Shown piece by piece: positions 8,068 to 15,650 of a stretch of 32,054 nucleotides of DNA. The DNA is taken from the NCBI RefSeq assembly GCF_018617855.1, contig NZ_JACSKY010000017.1, positions 1 through 32,054 of the forward strand, read 5' to 3'. The DNA is from Exiguobacterium qingdaonense. Lineage in GTDB: Bacteria; Bacillota; Bacilli; Exiguobacteriales; Exiguobacteriaceae. Position numbers and translations under genes: made by a program. Under the pieces are notes generated by a model that ran no database searches, was not told the origin of the DNA, and worked only from the letters and a program-made list of their open reading frames with translations. How positions within the stretch are numbered: position 1 is the stretch's first letter; each line of letters begins with the position of its first letter.

Positions 8068-8253
8068 ATGAAAAATCGAAATCTCGTAAACTTTAGTATC
8101 CTCGTTTTGCTTATGGCAGTGATGGTGATCAATAATCTCGAAGGAATACACATGTTCAAGACAATCGTGAACAGCCTTGCAATCTTGACGTTAACTGTCA
8201 TTGGAATTATATACGCGACAAACTATGTAAAACGTAAGAAACAGGTAATGTGA
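8068..8253 (+). CDS. Small two-helix membrane protein
   Basis: This 61-residue protein starts MKNRNLVNFSILVLLMAVM. It has two hydrophobic segments (about 9-24 and 36-52) and ends in basic YVKRKKQVM. I do not recognise a family. ATG 8068 is preceded by GAGAGGTG at a good distance; a GTG at 8059 overlaps that site. It is likely transcribed alone, because a terminator follows directly and the upstream neighbour is divergent. Confidence 0.65.
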   Translation: MKNRNLVNFSILVLLMAVMVINNLEGIHMFKTIVNSLAILTLTVIGIIYATNYVKRKKQVM

Positions 8254-8255
8254 TG

Positions 8256-8289
8256 AAATAGGTGGCTGAGTCTACCTATTTTTCTTTTT
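8256..8289 (+). terminator. Rho-independent terminator
   Basis: AAATAGGT (8256-8263) pairs with ACCTATTT (8274-8281), followed by a T-rich run interrupted by one C. Confidence 0.75.
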
Positions 8290-8359
8290 CGCTATTTGTG
8301 TCAAATCTCATAGCTTATGCCTTCACCGTCTAATACACTGAAGGATGAAGGAGTGATAG

Positions 8360-9085
8360 ATGATGAAATGGATGATTCCAACTCAACATGGGGCATGGTC
8401 GATGCTCATTTTACCGTTCGTTCTCGGAGGAATGGTCGGAGGATGGACGTGGACGCATGTGCCTTTTGCGATCGCATGGCTATTTGTTTACATGGGTACA
8501 TTTTTCTTATTCCAATACATCAAACAGCGTAAGAAGTCGCGTGACCTTTTACGCACGGTAATGATATATCTCATCATTGCTATCGTAGCTATCGTGCCAG
8601 TATTTCTCGTGGAGTGGCGTCTCATCTGGTTCGCCGCTGCGATGATTCCGTTCGGTCTCGTGAACGCCTATTTTGCCAAAGTCAAAGATGAGCGAAACGT
8701 ATGGAACGATGTCAGTGCCGTCACTTCGTTCTGTATCGGAGGAATGGCGAGTTACTATCTTGGGGCACGCCTTTTAGATGCCACGATTGTATGGATATTC
8801 GCGTTGCCATTCCTCTATTTCATGGGAAGTATCTTTTTTGTCAAGACGATGATTCGAGAAAAGAAGAGCATCGTGTATCGAAACCTTTCATGGGGATATC
8901 ATATACTACTGTTCATCGTATTCATTGTATTAGGATATCCTCTTCTCGCATTGGCCTATGCACCGAGCCTGATTCGTGCCGTTTGGTTCTACGGAAAAAC
9001 GATCCCAATCATGAAGATTGGAATCGTCGAAATTGCGAATTCTATATTTGTGCTGACGTGTCTCACGACATATCTCCTGATTTAG
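8360..9085 (+). CDS. ywiC: YwiC-like membrane protein
   Basis: The protein has 241 residues with about seven to eight membrane helices. The N-terminal motif PTQHGAWSMLILPF is the hallmark of the YwiC family (QHGAW), whose function is unknown. In B. subtilis ywiC lies near narK-fnr, which hints at a link to anaerobic metabolism. AAGGAG precedes the start; either of two adjacent ATG codons (8360, 8363) could be used. Its last four bases overlap the end of the convergent DUF4003-like gene. Confidence 0.85.
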   Translation: MMKWMIPTQHGAWSMLILPFVLGGMVGGWTWTHVPFAIAWLFVYMGTFFLFQYIKQRKKSRDLLRTVMIYLIIAIVAIVPVFLVEWRLIWFAAAMIPFGLVNAYFAKVKDERNVWNDVSAVTSFCIGGMASYYLGARLLDATIVWIFALPFLYFMGSIFFVKTMIREKKSIVYRNLSWGYHILLFIVFIVLGYPLLALAYAPSLIRAVWFYGKTIPIMKIGIVEIANSIFVLTCLTTYLLI

Positions 9086-10029
9086 TTCGTAGACGACGAA
9101 GTACTGGCGATGATGGCGGCAGTCGTGGCAGCGGTCATCGCTTGTTGCATCGCGAGTAAGTGAGCGAACGTCCCGTGTAGCAATAAATCATTTGCTTCTC
9201 CTGTGATGTGGTCCGCTGCGACGAGTTGCAGGGCGACGAGCACGCTATGTGTGTTGAACCAGCGCTGCTTCTCTTTTTCAGCGTCCACAATTTCTTTTAT
9301 GGCGTGTATGGCATCTATAGTCGGTTCCGTGACAATGCTCAGCAAGGCGAGCGCGGGCAATTGCTCACGATTGATGGATACTTGTACTTCCTCTAAGTGC
9401 GACTTCCATGTGAGGAGTCGGGAGACCGCCTCTTCGGGAGAGGACTCGCTGAACGTCAAAAGATGCGAGACGAGTTGCAGTTCGTTTGATTTTGAGAGTC
9501 GGTCTTTCAACAATGCATAATGCTGCTCAATGCGTTCATTCAAATCGATGACATCGTCAAACGCTTGAACGAGAACGAGTGCCGATAATAAGTCTTCTTC
9601 GCTCGTCAACCAAGGGTGATGCTGTTTAAACGTTTGGTACAGCTCGGTTGCCTCATCGAGTCGTCGTTCAGGTTCATCTACATTGATCAGTTGATTCGCT
9701 AAAAAAGGGCGCAGTGAACTGAAGCGGAAGTGTTTCCGATCGAGTAATGTGTCAAGTCGGAGCGCCTCATCGATCGCGGTTCCGATATCTTCATATTTAG
9801 CATCGAGAAACGAGAGCCAGACAAGGTTTTGGCTGCCTCTGAACTTTGAGAATATTTTTGTTTTTTGCTTCAATGTATCGCGTGCGTCTGAAAACCGTGT
9901 TGCTTCGAACGGAGTATCATGAATGGCGTAATGAATTGCCATCAGCCGTCTGTAATCGTCTGTCAGTTCCCACTTCGTCGCCTCTTTAATGGCATCTAGT
10001 GCTTCCACATACTGGTCATAACGTGTCAT
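9082..10029 (-). CDS. DUF4003-like protein
   Basis: The 315-residue protein is soluble, mostly helical and Leu/Glu-rich. Residues about 45-75 (RDTLKQKTKIFSKF-RGSQN-LVW) and the later stretch LVLVQAFDDVIDLNERIEQHY match the DUF4003 pattern of Bacilli as I know it; the family has no known function. The C-terminal tail is rich in Ala, Thr and Ser (MTAATTAAIIASTSSSTN). The start is supported by AAGGAGG about eight bases upstream. It converges on ywiC with a four-base overlap, leaving no room for a terminator. Confidence 0.7.
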   Translation of the reverse strand: MTRYDQYVEALDAIKEATKWELTDDYRRLMAIHYAIHDTPFEATRFSDARDTLKQKTKIFSKFRGSQNLVWLSFLDAKYEDIGTAIDEALRLDTLLDRKHFRFSSLRPFLANQLINVDEPERRLDEATELYQTFKQHHPWLTSEEDLLSALVLVQAFDDVIDLNERIEQHYALLKDRLSKSNELQLVSHLLTFSESSPEEAVSRLLTWKSHLEEVQVSINREQLPALALLSIVTEPTIDAIHAIKEIVDAEKEKQRWFNTHSVLVALQLVAADHITGEANDLLLHGTFAHLLAMQQAMTAATTAAIIASTSSSTN

Positions 10030-10077
10030 ATTAAATCGCCTCCTTACTAGCCATACGATCCAAAATAAGAAGATGTT

Positions 10078-10117
10078 TCAAAAAAGCCGCCTCGAAAAAC
10101 GTTTCCGGGCGGCTTTT
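10078..10117 (-). terminator. Rho-independent terminator of the YbjN-like gene
   Basis: AAAAGCCGCC (10082-10091) pairs with GGCGGCTTTT (10108-10117). Read on the minus strand, the right arm is followed by six T, directly after the minus-strand gene. Confidence 0.85.
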
Positions 10118-10119
10118 GA

Positions 10120-10551
10120 TTATTGTACTTGTGTGTAAAGTTTTTGCATGTACTCGTTCACTTCATCGGCCGCTTGGAACATCATAAATGAATGCTGCAA
10201 GATGATTTCTGGTGAGAAGCCGAGGTCGAGGTCGAGCGTAGAAGCGAGTGTGACATCACGGTCACTATCGAGTACACAACGGAAGTATTTGAACTCTTGG
10301 TTGAACTCGTTTAAAGCATTGAGAACCGTCAAGTCTTCTACATATTCAGGGACATGTGTCACAGTCGCCGCGTATAGCTCGGCGTCTGTCGTCTTTTTGT
10401 TAAAAGCGATAATCATAACGGGTTGAGCCCCGGATTTTGTTGTTTCGCGCGTTAAAAACGTAACGTGCGTTTCCGTGTCGCTCTCTTTGAACGTCATGTT
10501 GCGTTCGGCGGCGAGCGTTCTGAATGATTCTACTTTTTCTTCGAAGTTCAC
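10120..10551 (-). CDS. YbjN domain-containing protein
   Basis: The 143-residue cytoplasmic protein fits the YbjN family: an N-terminal helix, a mixed alpha/beta middle (FRCVLDSDRDVTLASTLDLDLGFSPEIILQHSF) and a C-terminal helix. YbjN folds resemble type III secretion chaperones, but the function in Firmicutes is unknown. It starts with GTG, about eight bases after AAGGGGGA. It lies downstream of the cstR-like gene in the same direction, 67 bases away. Confidence 0.75.
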   Translation of the reverse strand: MNFEEKVESFRTLAAERNMTFKESDTETHVTFLTRETTKSGAQPVMIIAFNKKTTDAELYAATVTHVPEYVEDLTVLNALNEFNQEFKYFRCVLDSDRDVTLASTLDLDLGFSPEIILQHSFMMFQAADEVNEYMQKLYTQVQ

Positions 10552-10584
10552 TAGGAAATCCCCCTTAGTAAGTCGTTACTCTAA

Positions 10585-10609
10585 CTTTCCCCCATTTGGA
10601 CGGGGAAAG
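10585..10609. repeat. Hairpin between the cstR-like and YbjN-like genes
   Basis: CTTTCCCC (10585-10592) can pair with GGGGAAAG (10602-10609). It has no T tract on either side, so it may be an mRNA-processing or stabilising hairpin rather than a terminator. Confidence 0.35.
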
Positions 10610-10618
10610 CAAGGGGAA

Positions 10619-10885
10619 CTAGCGTTTCATCAACATTTTGATGGCCTCTTCTACCGTTTCTGACGTATCTTCGCCATCTGCTTGTGCGGTGATGATGCAT
10701 TGCTCTAAGTTCTTGGCCACGATGATGGTCGAGGCACGGTCAAGCGCCGAGCGTGCGGCACTGAGTTGTGTTACGACATCGCGACACTCTTGTCCTTCTT
10801 CCATCATGCGAATGATGGCGCGAATTTGCCCTTCCACCCGTTTCATTCGATTCAATACTTTCGGATCATACTCATATTGTTTCAT
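10619..10885 (-). CDS. cstR: CsoR/RcnR-family repressor, CstR-like (persulfide sensor type)
   Basis: This 88-residue all-helical repressor has the family start KVLNRMKRVEGQIRAI. Copper-sensing CsoR proteins use Cys, His and Cys. Here C34 and C63 are kept with the usual 29-residue spacing, but the His is replaced by Asn59 (KNLEQC). That is the pattern of CstR, which forms di- or trisulfide links between the two Cys when persulfides accumulate and then leaves DNA. The divergent rhodanese/CoA-disulfide reductase genes fit this role. Start ATG 10885 lies six to seven bases after GAGGTG; an in-frame GTG (10894) overlaps that site. Autoregulation is likely, because an operator-like palindrome lies in its promoter. 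Confidence 0.85.
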   Translation of the reverse strand: MKQYEYDPKVLNRMKRVEGQIRAIIRMMEEGQECRDVVTQLSAARSALDRASTIIVAKNLEQCIITAQADGEDTSETVEEAIKMLMKR

Positions 10886-10945
10886 ATCATTCACCTCTAT
10901 AATGAAAATTGTTCAGTTACCCAACTATTTATTGTGTAGGCTCAT

Positions 10946-10972
10946 CTTAATACATGGGGGAGTATGTGTCGA
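10946..10972 (-). promoter_or_regulatory. cstR promoter with operator-like palindrome
   Basis: Read on the minus strand, TTGCTC and TATTAA are 18 bases apart. Between and overlapping them on the plus strand lies ATACATGGGGGAGTAT (10950-10965), an ATAC...GTAT inverted repeat around a G run, as is usual for CsoR/RcnR/CstR sites. Confidence 0.6.
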
Positions 10973-11030
10973 GCAACAACTATCCGAATGAGCAATGATG
11001 AAAAATTCTACATTCTGACAAACTTATTTC

Positions 11031-11059
11031 TTGCATTCAGATACCTAAGGGGGTATATT
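11031..11059 (+). promoter_or_regulatory. Sulfur-operon promoter with CstR-like operator in the spacer
   Basis: TTGCAT (11031-11036) and TATATT (11054-11059) are exactly 17 bases apart. The palindrome ATACCTAAGGGGGTAT (11041-11056) fills the spacer and touches the -10. It has the ATACC...GGTAT layout of CstR/CsoR operators. A bound repressor would block RNA polymerase. Confidence 0.75.
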
Positions 11060-11060
11060 A

Positions 11061-11159
11061 ATGACGTGGAAGCGTAATGTTCAATTTATCACAATCTTAT
11101 TGGGCGCCAGTTTCCAAACCAAATGGCATAGATTGAATCGAAAAAGAAAGGTAGATTAG
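11061..11159 (+). CDS. Possible 32-residue ORF upstream of the rhodanese (doubtful)
   Basis: ATG 11061 to TAG 11157-11159 encodes a basic peptide starting MTWKRNVQFITILLGASF and ending RKRKVD. It ends two bases before the rhodanese ATG. GGGGG lies eight bases upstream. However, the transcription start expected from the promoter at 11031-11059 falls at about 11065, after this ATG, so the ORF may not be translated. Confidence 0.2.
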   Translation: MTWKRNVQFITILLGASFQTKWHRLNRKRKVD

Positions 11160-11161
11160 CG

Positions 11162-11467
11162 ATGAAAGCATCCGCTTTAAAACGTCAAATGGACTTTGAA
11201 GTGCCTGTAAACATCGTCGACGTTCGTGAGCGTGACGAGTTTGAGGAAGCACATATCGAAAGTGCCGTAAACTATCCGTTATCAGAAATCACAACATGGA
11301 TCGACACACTCGACCCAGCTGAAGAATATGTCGTTCTTTGCCGCTCTGGTGCGCGTAGCACGCAAGCAACTTGGCAGATGGAGGCAAAAGGCTATAAAGT
11401 GGTCAATATAGAAGATGGCTTGATGAGTTGGCCAGGAGAAGTCGTCAGAGGAGGAAATGGACAATGA
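11162..11467 (+). CDS. Single-domain rhodanese (thiosulfate/persulfide sulfurtransferase)
   Basis: The 101-residue protein is one rhodanese domain. It has the DVRERDEFEEAHIESAVNYPL segment and the active-site loop C60-RSGAR. C60 carries a persulfide between a sulfur donor and a thiol acceptor. It is cytoplasmic. It is the first gene after the CstR-like operator, and its TGA overlaps the ATG of the next gene (ATGA, 11464-11467), so the two should be made together. A role in moving persulfide sulfur to, or from, the downstream fusion enzyme is inferred. Confidence 0.92.
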   Translation: MKASALKRQMDFEVPVNIVDVRERDEFEEAHIESAVNYPLSEITTWIDTLDPAEEYVVLCRSGARSTQATWQMEAKGYKVVNIEDGLMSWPGEVVRGGNGQ

Positions 11468-13929
11468 GTAAAAAAATCGTAATCGTCGGCGGGGTAGCAG
11501 GTGGCGCGTCTGCAGCTGCACGTCTTCGTCGTTTGAATGAAGAAAATCAAATCGTCATGTTTGACCGTGGAGAGTATATTTCATTTGCGAACTGTGGCCT
11601 TCCGTATTACATCGGGGACGTCATTCAGGATCGTCAAAAATTGCTCGTTCAAACAGTCGAAGGAATGAACAAGCGTTTTCAACTCGATATCCGTAACTTG
11701 ACGGAAGTGACAAAAATCAACCGCGAAGAAAAGACGGTGTCAGTGAAACACGTTCAAACAGGCGAGACGTACGATGAATCATATGATGTCCTCATCCTCT
11801 CACCTGGAGCGAAGCCGATTCGTCCGAATATCCCTGGGATTGATGAGGCAGAAGATATCTTCACACTTCGTAACATCCCGGATACGGATAAAATCCGTGG
11901 CTACGTTGATGACAAAGCACCGAAGCATGCGACGGTAATCGGTGGAGGCTTCATCGGAATTGAAATGGCGGAAAACTTACGTGAGCGTGGTGTCGACGTC
12001 ACGCTCGTCGAGATGGCCGACCAAGTCATGACACCGCTCGACCGTGAGATGGTCGCACCGATTCATGAACATTTACGTCTTCATGGTGTCGAACTTCAAT
12101 TGTCAGATGGCGTTTCTTCCTTCTCTGAAAACGGGAAGAAAGTTCATTTGACGAGCGGTCGCGTCATCGATACGGACATGGTCATCATGTCGATCGGTGT
12201 CACACCGGAATCAGCGATTGCACGTGAGGCGGGACTTGAAACAGGTACGCGCGGAGCGATTCGTGTAAACGAAAAAATGATGACATCTGACCCGTCGATT
12301 TATGCGATTGGGGATGCCGTCGAAGTACTCGACTATGTCTTCCAAGAACCGACCGTTGTGCCGCTCGCATGGCCGGCGAACCGTCAAGGACGTCTTGTCG
12401 CGGATATCATCAATGGTCGTGACGTGAAATATAACGGAACGATGGGAACAGGAATCGCCAAAGTGTTCGATATGACGGTCGCATCTACCGGTTGGAACGA
12501 AAAACGTTTAAAAGCGGCTGGCAAAACGTATGAAGCCGTTCACGTACACCCGGGTTCACATGCCGGATATTATCCAGGATCGACACCAGTGTCACTCAAA
12601 CTCTTATTCCACCCGACAACGGGTGAGATTTACGGTGCACAAGGTGTCGGTATCAATGGAGTCGATAAGCGAATCGATGTCATTGCGACAGCGATGAAGG
12701 GCGGTTTGACCGTTCTCGATTTACCAGATCTTGAGCTCAGTTACGCACCACCATTCAGTTCGGCGAAAGACCCGGTCAACATGATTGGCTATGTCGCTTC
12801 AAACGTCGTACTCGGTGATAATGAAGTCGTGCATTGGGATGCGATCGATGAGCTCGTGGAGAATGGGGCGACGTTACTTGACGTTCGTGACGAATCCGAG
12901 CATGAGCTTGGTAAAATTCCGGGATCGATCAACGTGCCACTCAATTCATTACGTGAAAACTTGGATGATTATGATCGGAATGAAACGATTTATGTGACGT
13001 GCCAAGTCGGTCTTCGTGGATATCTCGCATCACGCATCTTACGTCAAAACGGCTTTAAAGTGAAAAACTTGAGCGGTGGCTACAAGACATGGTCACAGAT
13101 CAATCGTGATTTCGAGGCGCTCGAAGAGACGAACACATCAAATGAGACAGCGGTAACCGTTGCAGAGGAGGAGTCAACACAGATGACGAAGGCACCAATC
13201 GGTGAAGCGGTCATGTTAGACACGTGTGGTCTACAATGCCCGGGACCTATCCTAGAAGTGAATAAAAAAGTCGCGGAGCTCGGAGAAGGTGAAACACTCC
13301 GTGTGCTCGCAAGTGATCCGGGATTCTTTGCTGATATCGAAGCGTGGGCGAAGAAGACGGGGAATAAGCTCGTCTCGAAACAGTTCGTCAACGGTCGAGT
13401 TGAAGCGATTCTCCAAAAAGGAGAGGGACCGGCTACACCGCAGGCGGGCACTCCGACGGGAGACGGTGCATCGATGGTCGTCTTTAGTGGGGACCTCGAC
13501 CGTGCGCTCGCATCCCTCATCATTGCGCAAGGGGCTGCAGCGATGGGGAAAAAAGTGACGATGTTCTTCACGTTCTGGGGACTCAACGTCATCCGTAAAC
13601 CGGACGCACCGGAAGTGAAGAAGCAAGGTCTTGAAAAAATGTTCGGCATGATGATGCCAGGGCATGCCGGCGAACTTCCGCTCTCGAACATGAACTTCGG
13701 TGGTGTCGGTCAAAAAATGATGAAAAAAGTCATGAGTGATAAGAACGTCCCTTCTGTTGAAGAGATGATCAAGTCAGCGCAAGAAGCAGGCGTGAAAATG
13801 GTAGCTTGCACGATGTCTATGGACGTCATGGGCATTAAGGAAGAAGAGTTGATTGAAGGGGTCGACCTCGGTGGTGTGGCGGCGTATCTCGGTGCAGCAG
13901 AGGGCGGCAACTTGAACCTCTTTATTTAA
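11464..13929 (+). CDS. CoA-disulfide/persulfide reductase fused to rhodanese, TusA and DsrE domains
   Basis: This 821-residue fusion has four parts. Residues 1-440 are an FAD/NAD(P)H pyridine nucleotide-disulfide reductase of the CoADR type with GGVAGGASAAARLRR and active C44 (FANCGLPYY). About 455-550 is a rhodanese domain with C513 (CQVGLRG). About 583-650 is a TusA/SirA domain with the CPGP motif at C592. About 671-821 is a DsrE-like domain with a conserved-looking Cys (ACTMSMDVMG). Each part can carry or reduce a persulfide, so one chain could pass sulfane sulfur between sites. Known CoADR-rhodanese fusions reduce CoA persulfides and polysulfides. The start is ATG 11464 with GAGGAAA upstream; the longer frame starts inside the preceding gene. 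Confidence 0.92.
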   Translation: MSKKIVIVGGVAGGASAAARLRRLNEENQIVMFDRGEYISFANCGLPYYIGDVIQDRQKLLVQTVEGMNKRFQLDIRNLTEVTKINREEKTVSVKHVQTGETYDESYDVLILSPGAKPIRPNIPGIDEAEDIFTLRNIPDTDKIRGYVDDKAPKHATVIGGGFIGIEMAENLRERGVDVTLVEMADQVMTPLDREMVAPIHEHLRLHGVELQLSDGVSSFSENGKKVHLTSGRVIDTDMVIMSIGVTPESAIAREAGLETGTRGAIRVNEKMMTSDPSIYAIGDAVEVLDYVFQEPTVVPLAWPANRQGRLVADIINGRDVKYNGTMGTGIAKVFDMTVASTGWNEKRLKAAGKTYEAVHVHPGSHAGYYPGSTPVSLKLLFHPTTGEIYGAQGVGINGVDKRIDVIATAMKGGLTVLDLPDLELSYAPPFSSAKDPVNMIGYVASNVVLGDNEVVHWDAIDELVENGATLLDVRDESEHELGKIPGSINVPLNSLRENLDDYDRNETIYVTCQVGLRGYLASRILRQNGFKVKNLSGGYKTWSQINRDFEALEETNTSNETAVTVAEEESTQMTKAPIGEAVMLDTCGLQCPGPILEVNKKVAELGEGETLRVLASDPGFFADIEAWAKKTGNKLVSKQFVNGRVEAILQKGEGPATPQAGTPTGDGASMVVFSGDLDRALASLIIAQGAAAMGKKVTMFFTFWGLNVIRKPDAPEVKKQGLEKMFGMMMPGHAGELPLSNMNFGGVGQKMMKKVMSDKNVPSVEEMIKSAQEAGVKMVACTMSMDVMGIKEEELIEGVDLGGVAAYLGAAEGGNLNLFI

Positions 13930-13939
13930 ATGACGTGAG

Positions 13940-13972
13940 AACGAGTCGGATAGCAATCCGACTCGTTTTTTG
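13940..13972 (+). terminator. Rho-independent terminator
   Basis: A 12-bp perfect stem, AACGAGTCGGAT (13940-13951) with ATCCGACTCGTT (13956-13967), has loop AGCA and is followed by T. Confidence 0.9.
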
Positions 13973-14025
13973 TTTGCCTGATAGAATCACATTCCTAACT
14001 CGGGTTGTCAAAAATAGAATTGATA

Positions 14026-14054
14026 TTGCAATTTTCATATAATTTACCTATAAT
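14026..14054 (+). promoter_or_regulatory. Promoter of the AGCS transporter with a CodY-like box
   Basis: TTGCAA (14026-14031) and TATAAT (14049-14054) are 17 bases apart. AATTTTCATATAATT (14030-14044) fits the CodY consensus AATTTTCWGAAAATT with two mismatches and sits in the spacer. CodY represses amino-acid transport genes when branched-chain amino acids and GTP are plentiful, which fits the downstream gene. Confidence 0.6.
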
Positions 14055-14056
14055 TC

Positions 14057-14088
14057 AAGTCATGTTAAAAAAGTTGACATGACTTTTT
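14057..14088 (+). promoter_or_regulatory. Long palindrome at the transcription start: operator or attenuator
   Basis: AAGTCATGTTAA (14057-14068) pairs with TTGACATGACTT (14074-14085), 12 bp with one G-T pair, around loop AAAAG and followed by TTTTT. It looks like an intrinsic terminator, but the expected transcription start (about 14061) lies in its left arm, so it may instead be a repressor site. Confidence 0.55.
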
Positions 14089-14122
14089 CGGTTAGGACTT
14101 ATTAGAATGATGGAGGATTAGT

Positions 14123-15568
14123 ATGGAGAAATTTATTGAGAATCTCGTTTCGCAGGCGAACGATTTGTTATGGTCGAAAGTGCTTATCGTCGTACTTGTC
14201 GCATTAGGTCTTTATTTCACGATTCGTATGGGCTTCGTTCAGTTCCGTATGATTCCTGAAATGTTCCGCCTTTTGTTCAAGGAAGGGACGGCGCGTGAAA
14301 AAGGACAAGTGTCTTCGTTCCAAGCGTTCGCGATTGGGACGGCGGCCCGTGTCGGAACAGGGAATATTGCCGGCGTGGCGACAGCGATTGCGCTGGGTGG
14401 CCCAGGGGCAGTCTTTTGGATGTGGTTGATCGCTCTGATTGGGGCGGCATCTGCATTCGTCGAGAGTACATTGGCACAAGTGTATAAAATTCGTGACGGA
14501 CGCACATGGCGCGGGGGACCGGCCTACTACATGGAGCGTGCGCTCGGTCAACGTTGGCTCGGTGTATTGTTCGCAATTTTAATCACGTTCGCATTCGGAT
14601 TCGCATTCAACTCGGTACAGTCAAATACAATCTCACTTTCTGTCAGTAACCAGTTCGGTATTAGCACAACAGTCGTCGGGGTTGTCCTTGCGATCGTGAC
14701 GGCCGTTGTCGTCTTCGGTGGCATCCAGTCGATTGCGCTCTTGTCGAGTATTATCGTTCCGGTCATGGCGGGTGGTTACATTTTACTCGCCTTATGGATC
14801 ATGGTGACAAATGTGTCCCTCTTACCGGACGTCTTTAGCCTTATCTTCTCAGAAGGGGTCCTCGGAATCGAGCAACTCTTCGGTGGTGCGATTGGTGCGA
14901 TGGTGCTTCAAGGAATTCGTCGTGGCCTCTTCTCGAACGAAGCGGGTATGGGTTCGGCACCAAACGCTGCTGCGACAGCAGAAGTATCACACCCTGTTAA
15001 ACAAGGGTTGATTCAATCATTCAGCGTTTTTGTGGATACGTTACTCGTGTGTACATCGACGGCGATGATCATCTTGATTTCAGGCGTGGCCGGTTCAGAT
15101 TCGTTCGCTGGCGTCGAATTGACGCAAGCTGCGTTGACGGCAGAAGTCGGATCGGTTGCGACATCGTTCTTGACGATTGCGATTTTCTTATTCGCCTTCA
15201 GTTCGATTCTTGGTAACTATTATTACGGTGAGACGAACATCCAGTTCATCTCAGATAAAAAAATCTACGTCACGCTCTATCGGATCGGTGTCGTCGGAAT
15301 GGTCTTGTTCGGAGCCGTCCGTTCCGCCGGTCTCGTTTGGTCGATCGCCGATGTATTCATGGGTCTCATGGCACTCGTGAACTTATATGCCATCTTCCGC
15401 TTGGCGAAAGTGGCTCGAGCCGTTCTCGATGACTACTTGTCACAGCGTCGAGCGGGACAGGACCCTGTCTTCTTTGTCGATTCGATTGAAAACCTTCCAG
15501 GCCGTGAACACGTTGAGGCTTGGGAAAGCGAAACAGAAGAACAAAAAACTGGAACGAGTCGTTCTTGA
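14123..15568 (+). CDS. Sodium:alanine/glutamine symporter, AGCS family
   Basis: The 481-residue protein has about ten to eleven membrane helices. The AGCS signature block GTARVGTGNIAGVATAIALG begins near residue 72, followed by GGPGAVFWMWLIALIGAASAFVE; GGPAYYMERALG and the Gly-rich FSNEAGMGSAPNAAATA segments are also present. Members such as AlsT take up alanine, glycine or glutamine together with Na+ ions. Which amino acid is carried cannot be read here. The C-terminal tail is polar and cytoplasmic. It is a single-gene unit with its own promoter, a CodY-like box, a palindrome and a terminator. Confidence 0.93.
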   Translation: MEKFIENLVSQANDLLWSKVLIVVLVALGLYFTIRMGFVQFRMIPEMFRLLFKEGTAREKGQVSSFQAFAIGTAARVGTGNIAGVATAIALGGPGAVFWMWLIALIGAASAFVESTLAQVYKIRDGRTWRGGPAYYMERALGQRWLGVLFAILITFAFGFAFNSVQSNTISLSVSNQFGISTTVVGVVLAIVTAVVVFGGIQSIALLSSIIVPVMAGGYILLALWIMVTNVSLLPDVFSLIFSEGVLGIEQLFGGAIGAMVLQGIRRGLFSNEAGMGSAPNAAATAEVSHPVKQGLIQSFSVFVDTLLVCTSTAMIILISGVAGSDSFAGVELTQAALTAEVGSVATSFLTIAIFLFAFSSILGNYYYGETNIQFISDKKIYVTLYRIGVVGMVLFGAVRSAGLVWSIADVFMGLMALVNLYAIFRLAKVARAVLDDYLSQRRAGQDPVFFVDSIENLPGREHVEAWESETEEQKTGTSRS

Positions 15569-15574
15569 TATGGA

Positions 15575-15605
15575 ACCGTCTACGAATTTGCGTAGGCGGT
15601 TTTTT
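15575..15605 (+). terminator. Rho-independent terminator
   Basis: ACCGTCTACG (15575-15584) pairs with CGTAGGCGGT (15591-15600), ten pairs with one G-T, followed by six T. Confidence 0.9.
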
Positions 15606-15650
15606 AACACGTAAAAGACGGGTAATGTCATAAAAAGGGGGCGTTCATGT

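Noticed and set aside
8317..8532. 71-codon plus-strand frame at the start of ywiC
   Set aside because: It overlaps ywiC in another frame, and the ribosome binding site fits ywiC at 8360.
10619..10885. Call as copper sensor CsoR
   Set aside because: The His ligand is replaced by Asn59 and the neighbours are sulfur-transfer genes, so the CstR type is preferred.
13080..13713. Long minus-strand frames opposite the CoADR fusion
   Set aside because: They are antisense shadows of a strongly supported gene, with no ribosome binding site and unlikely composition.
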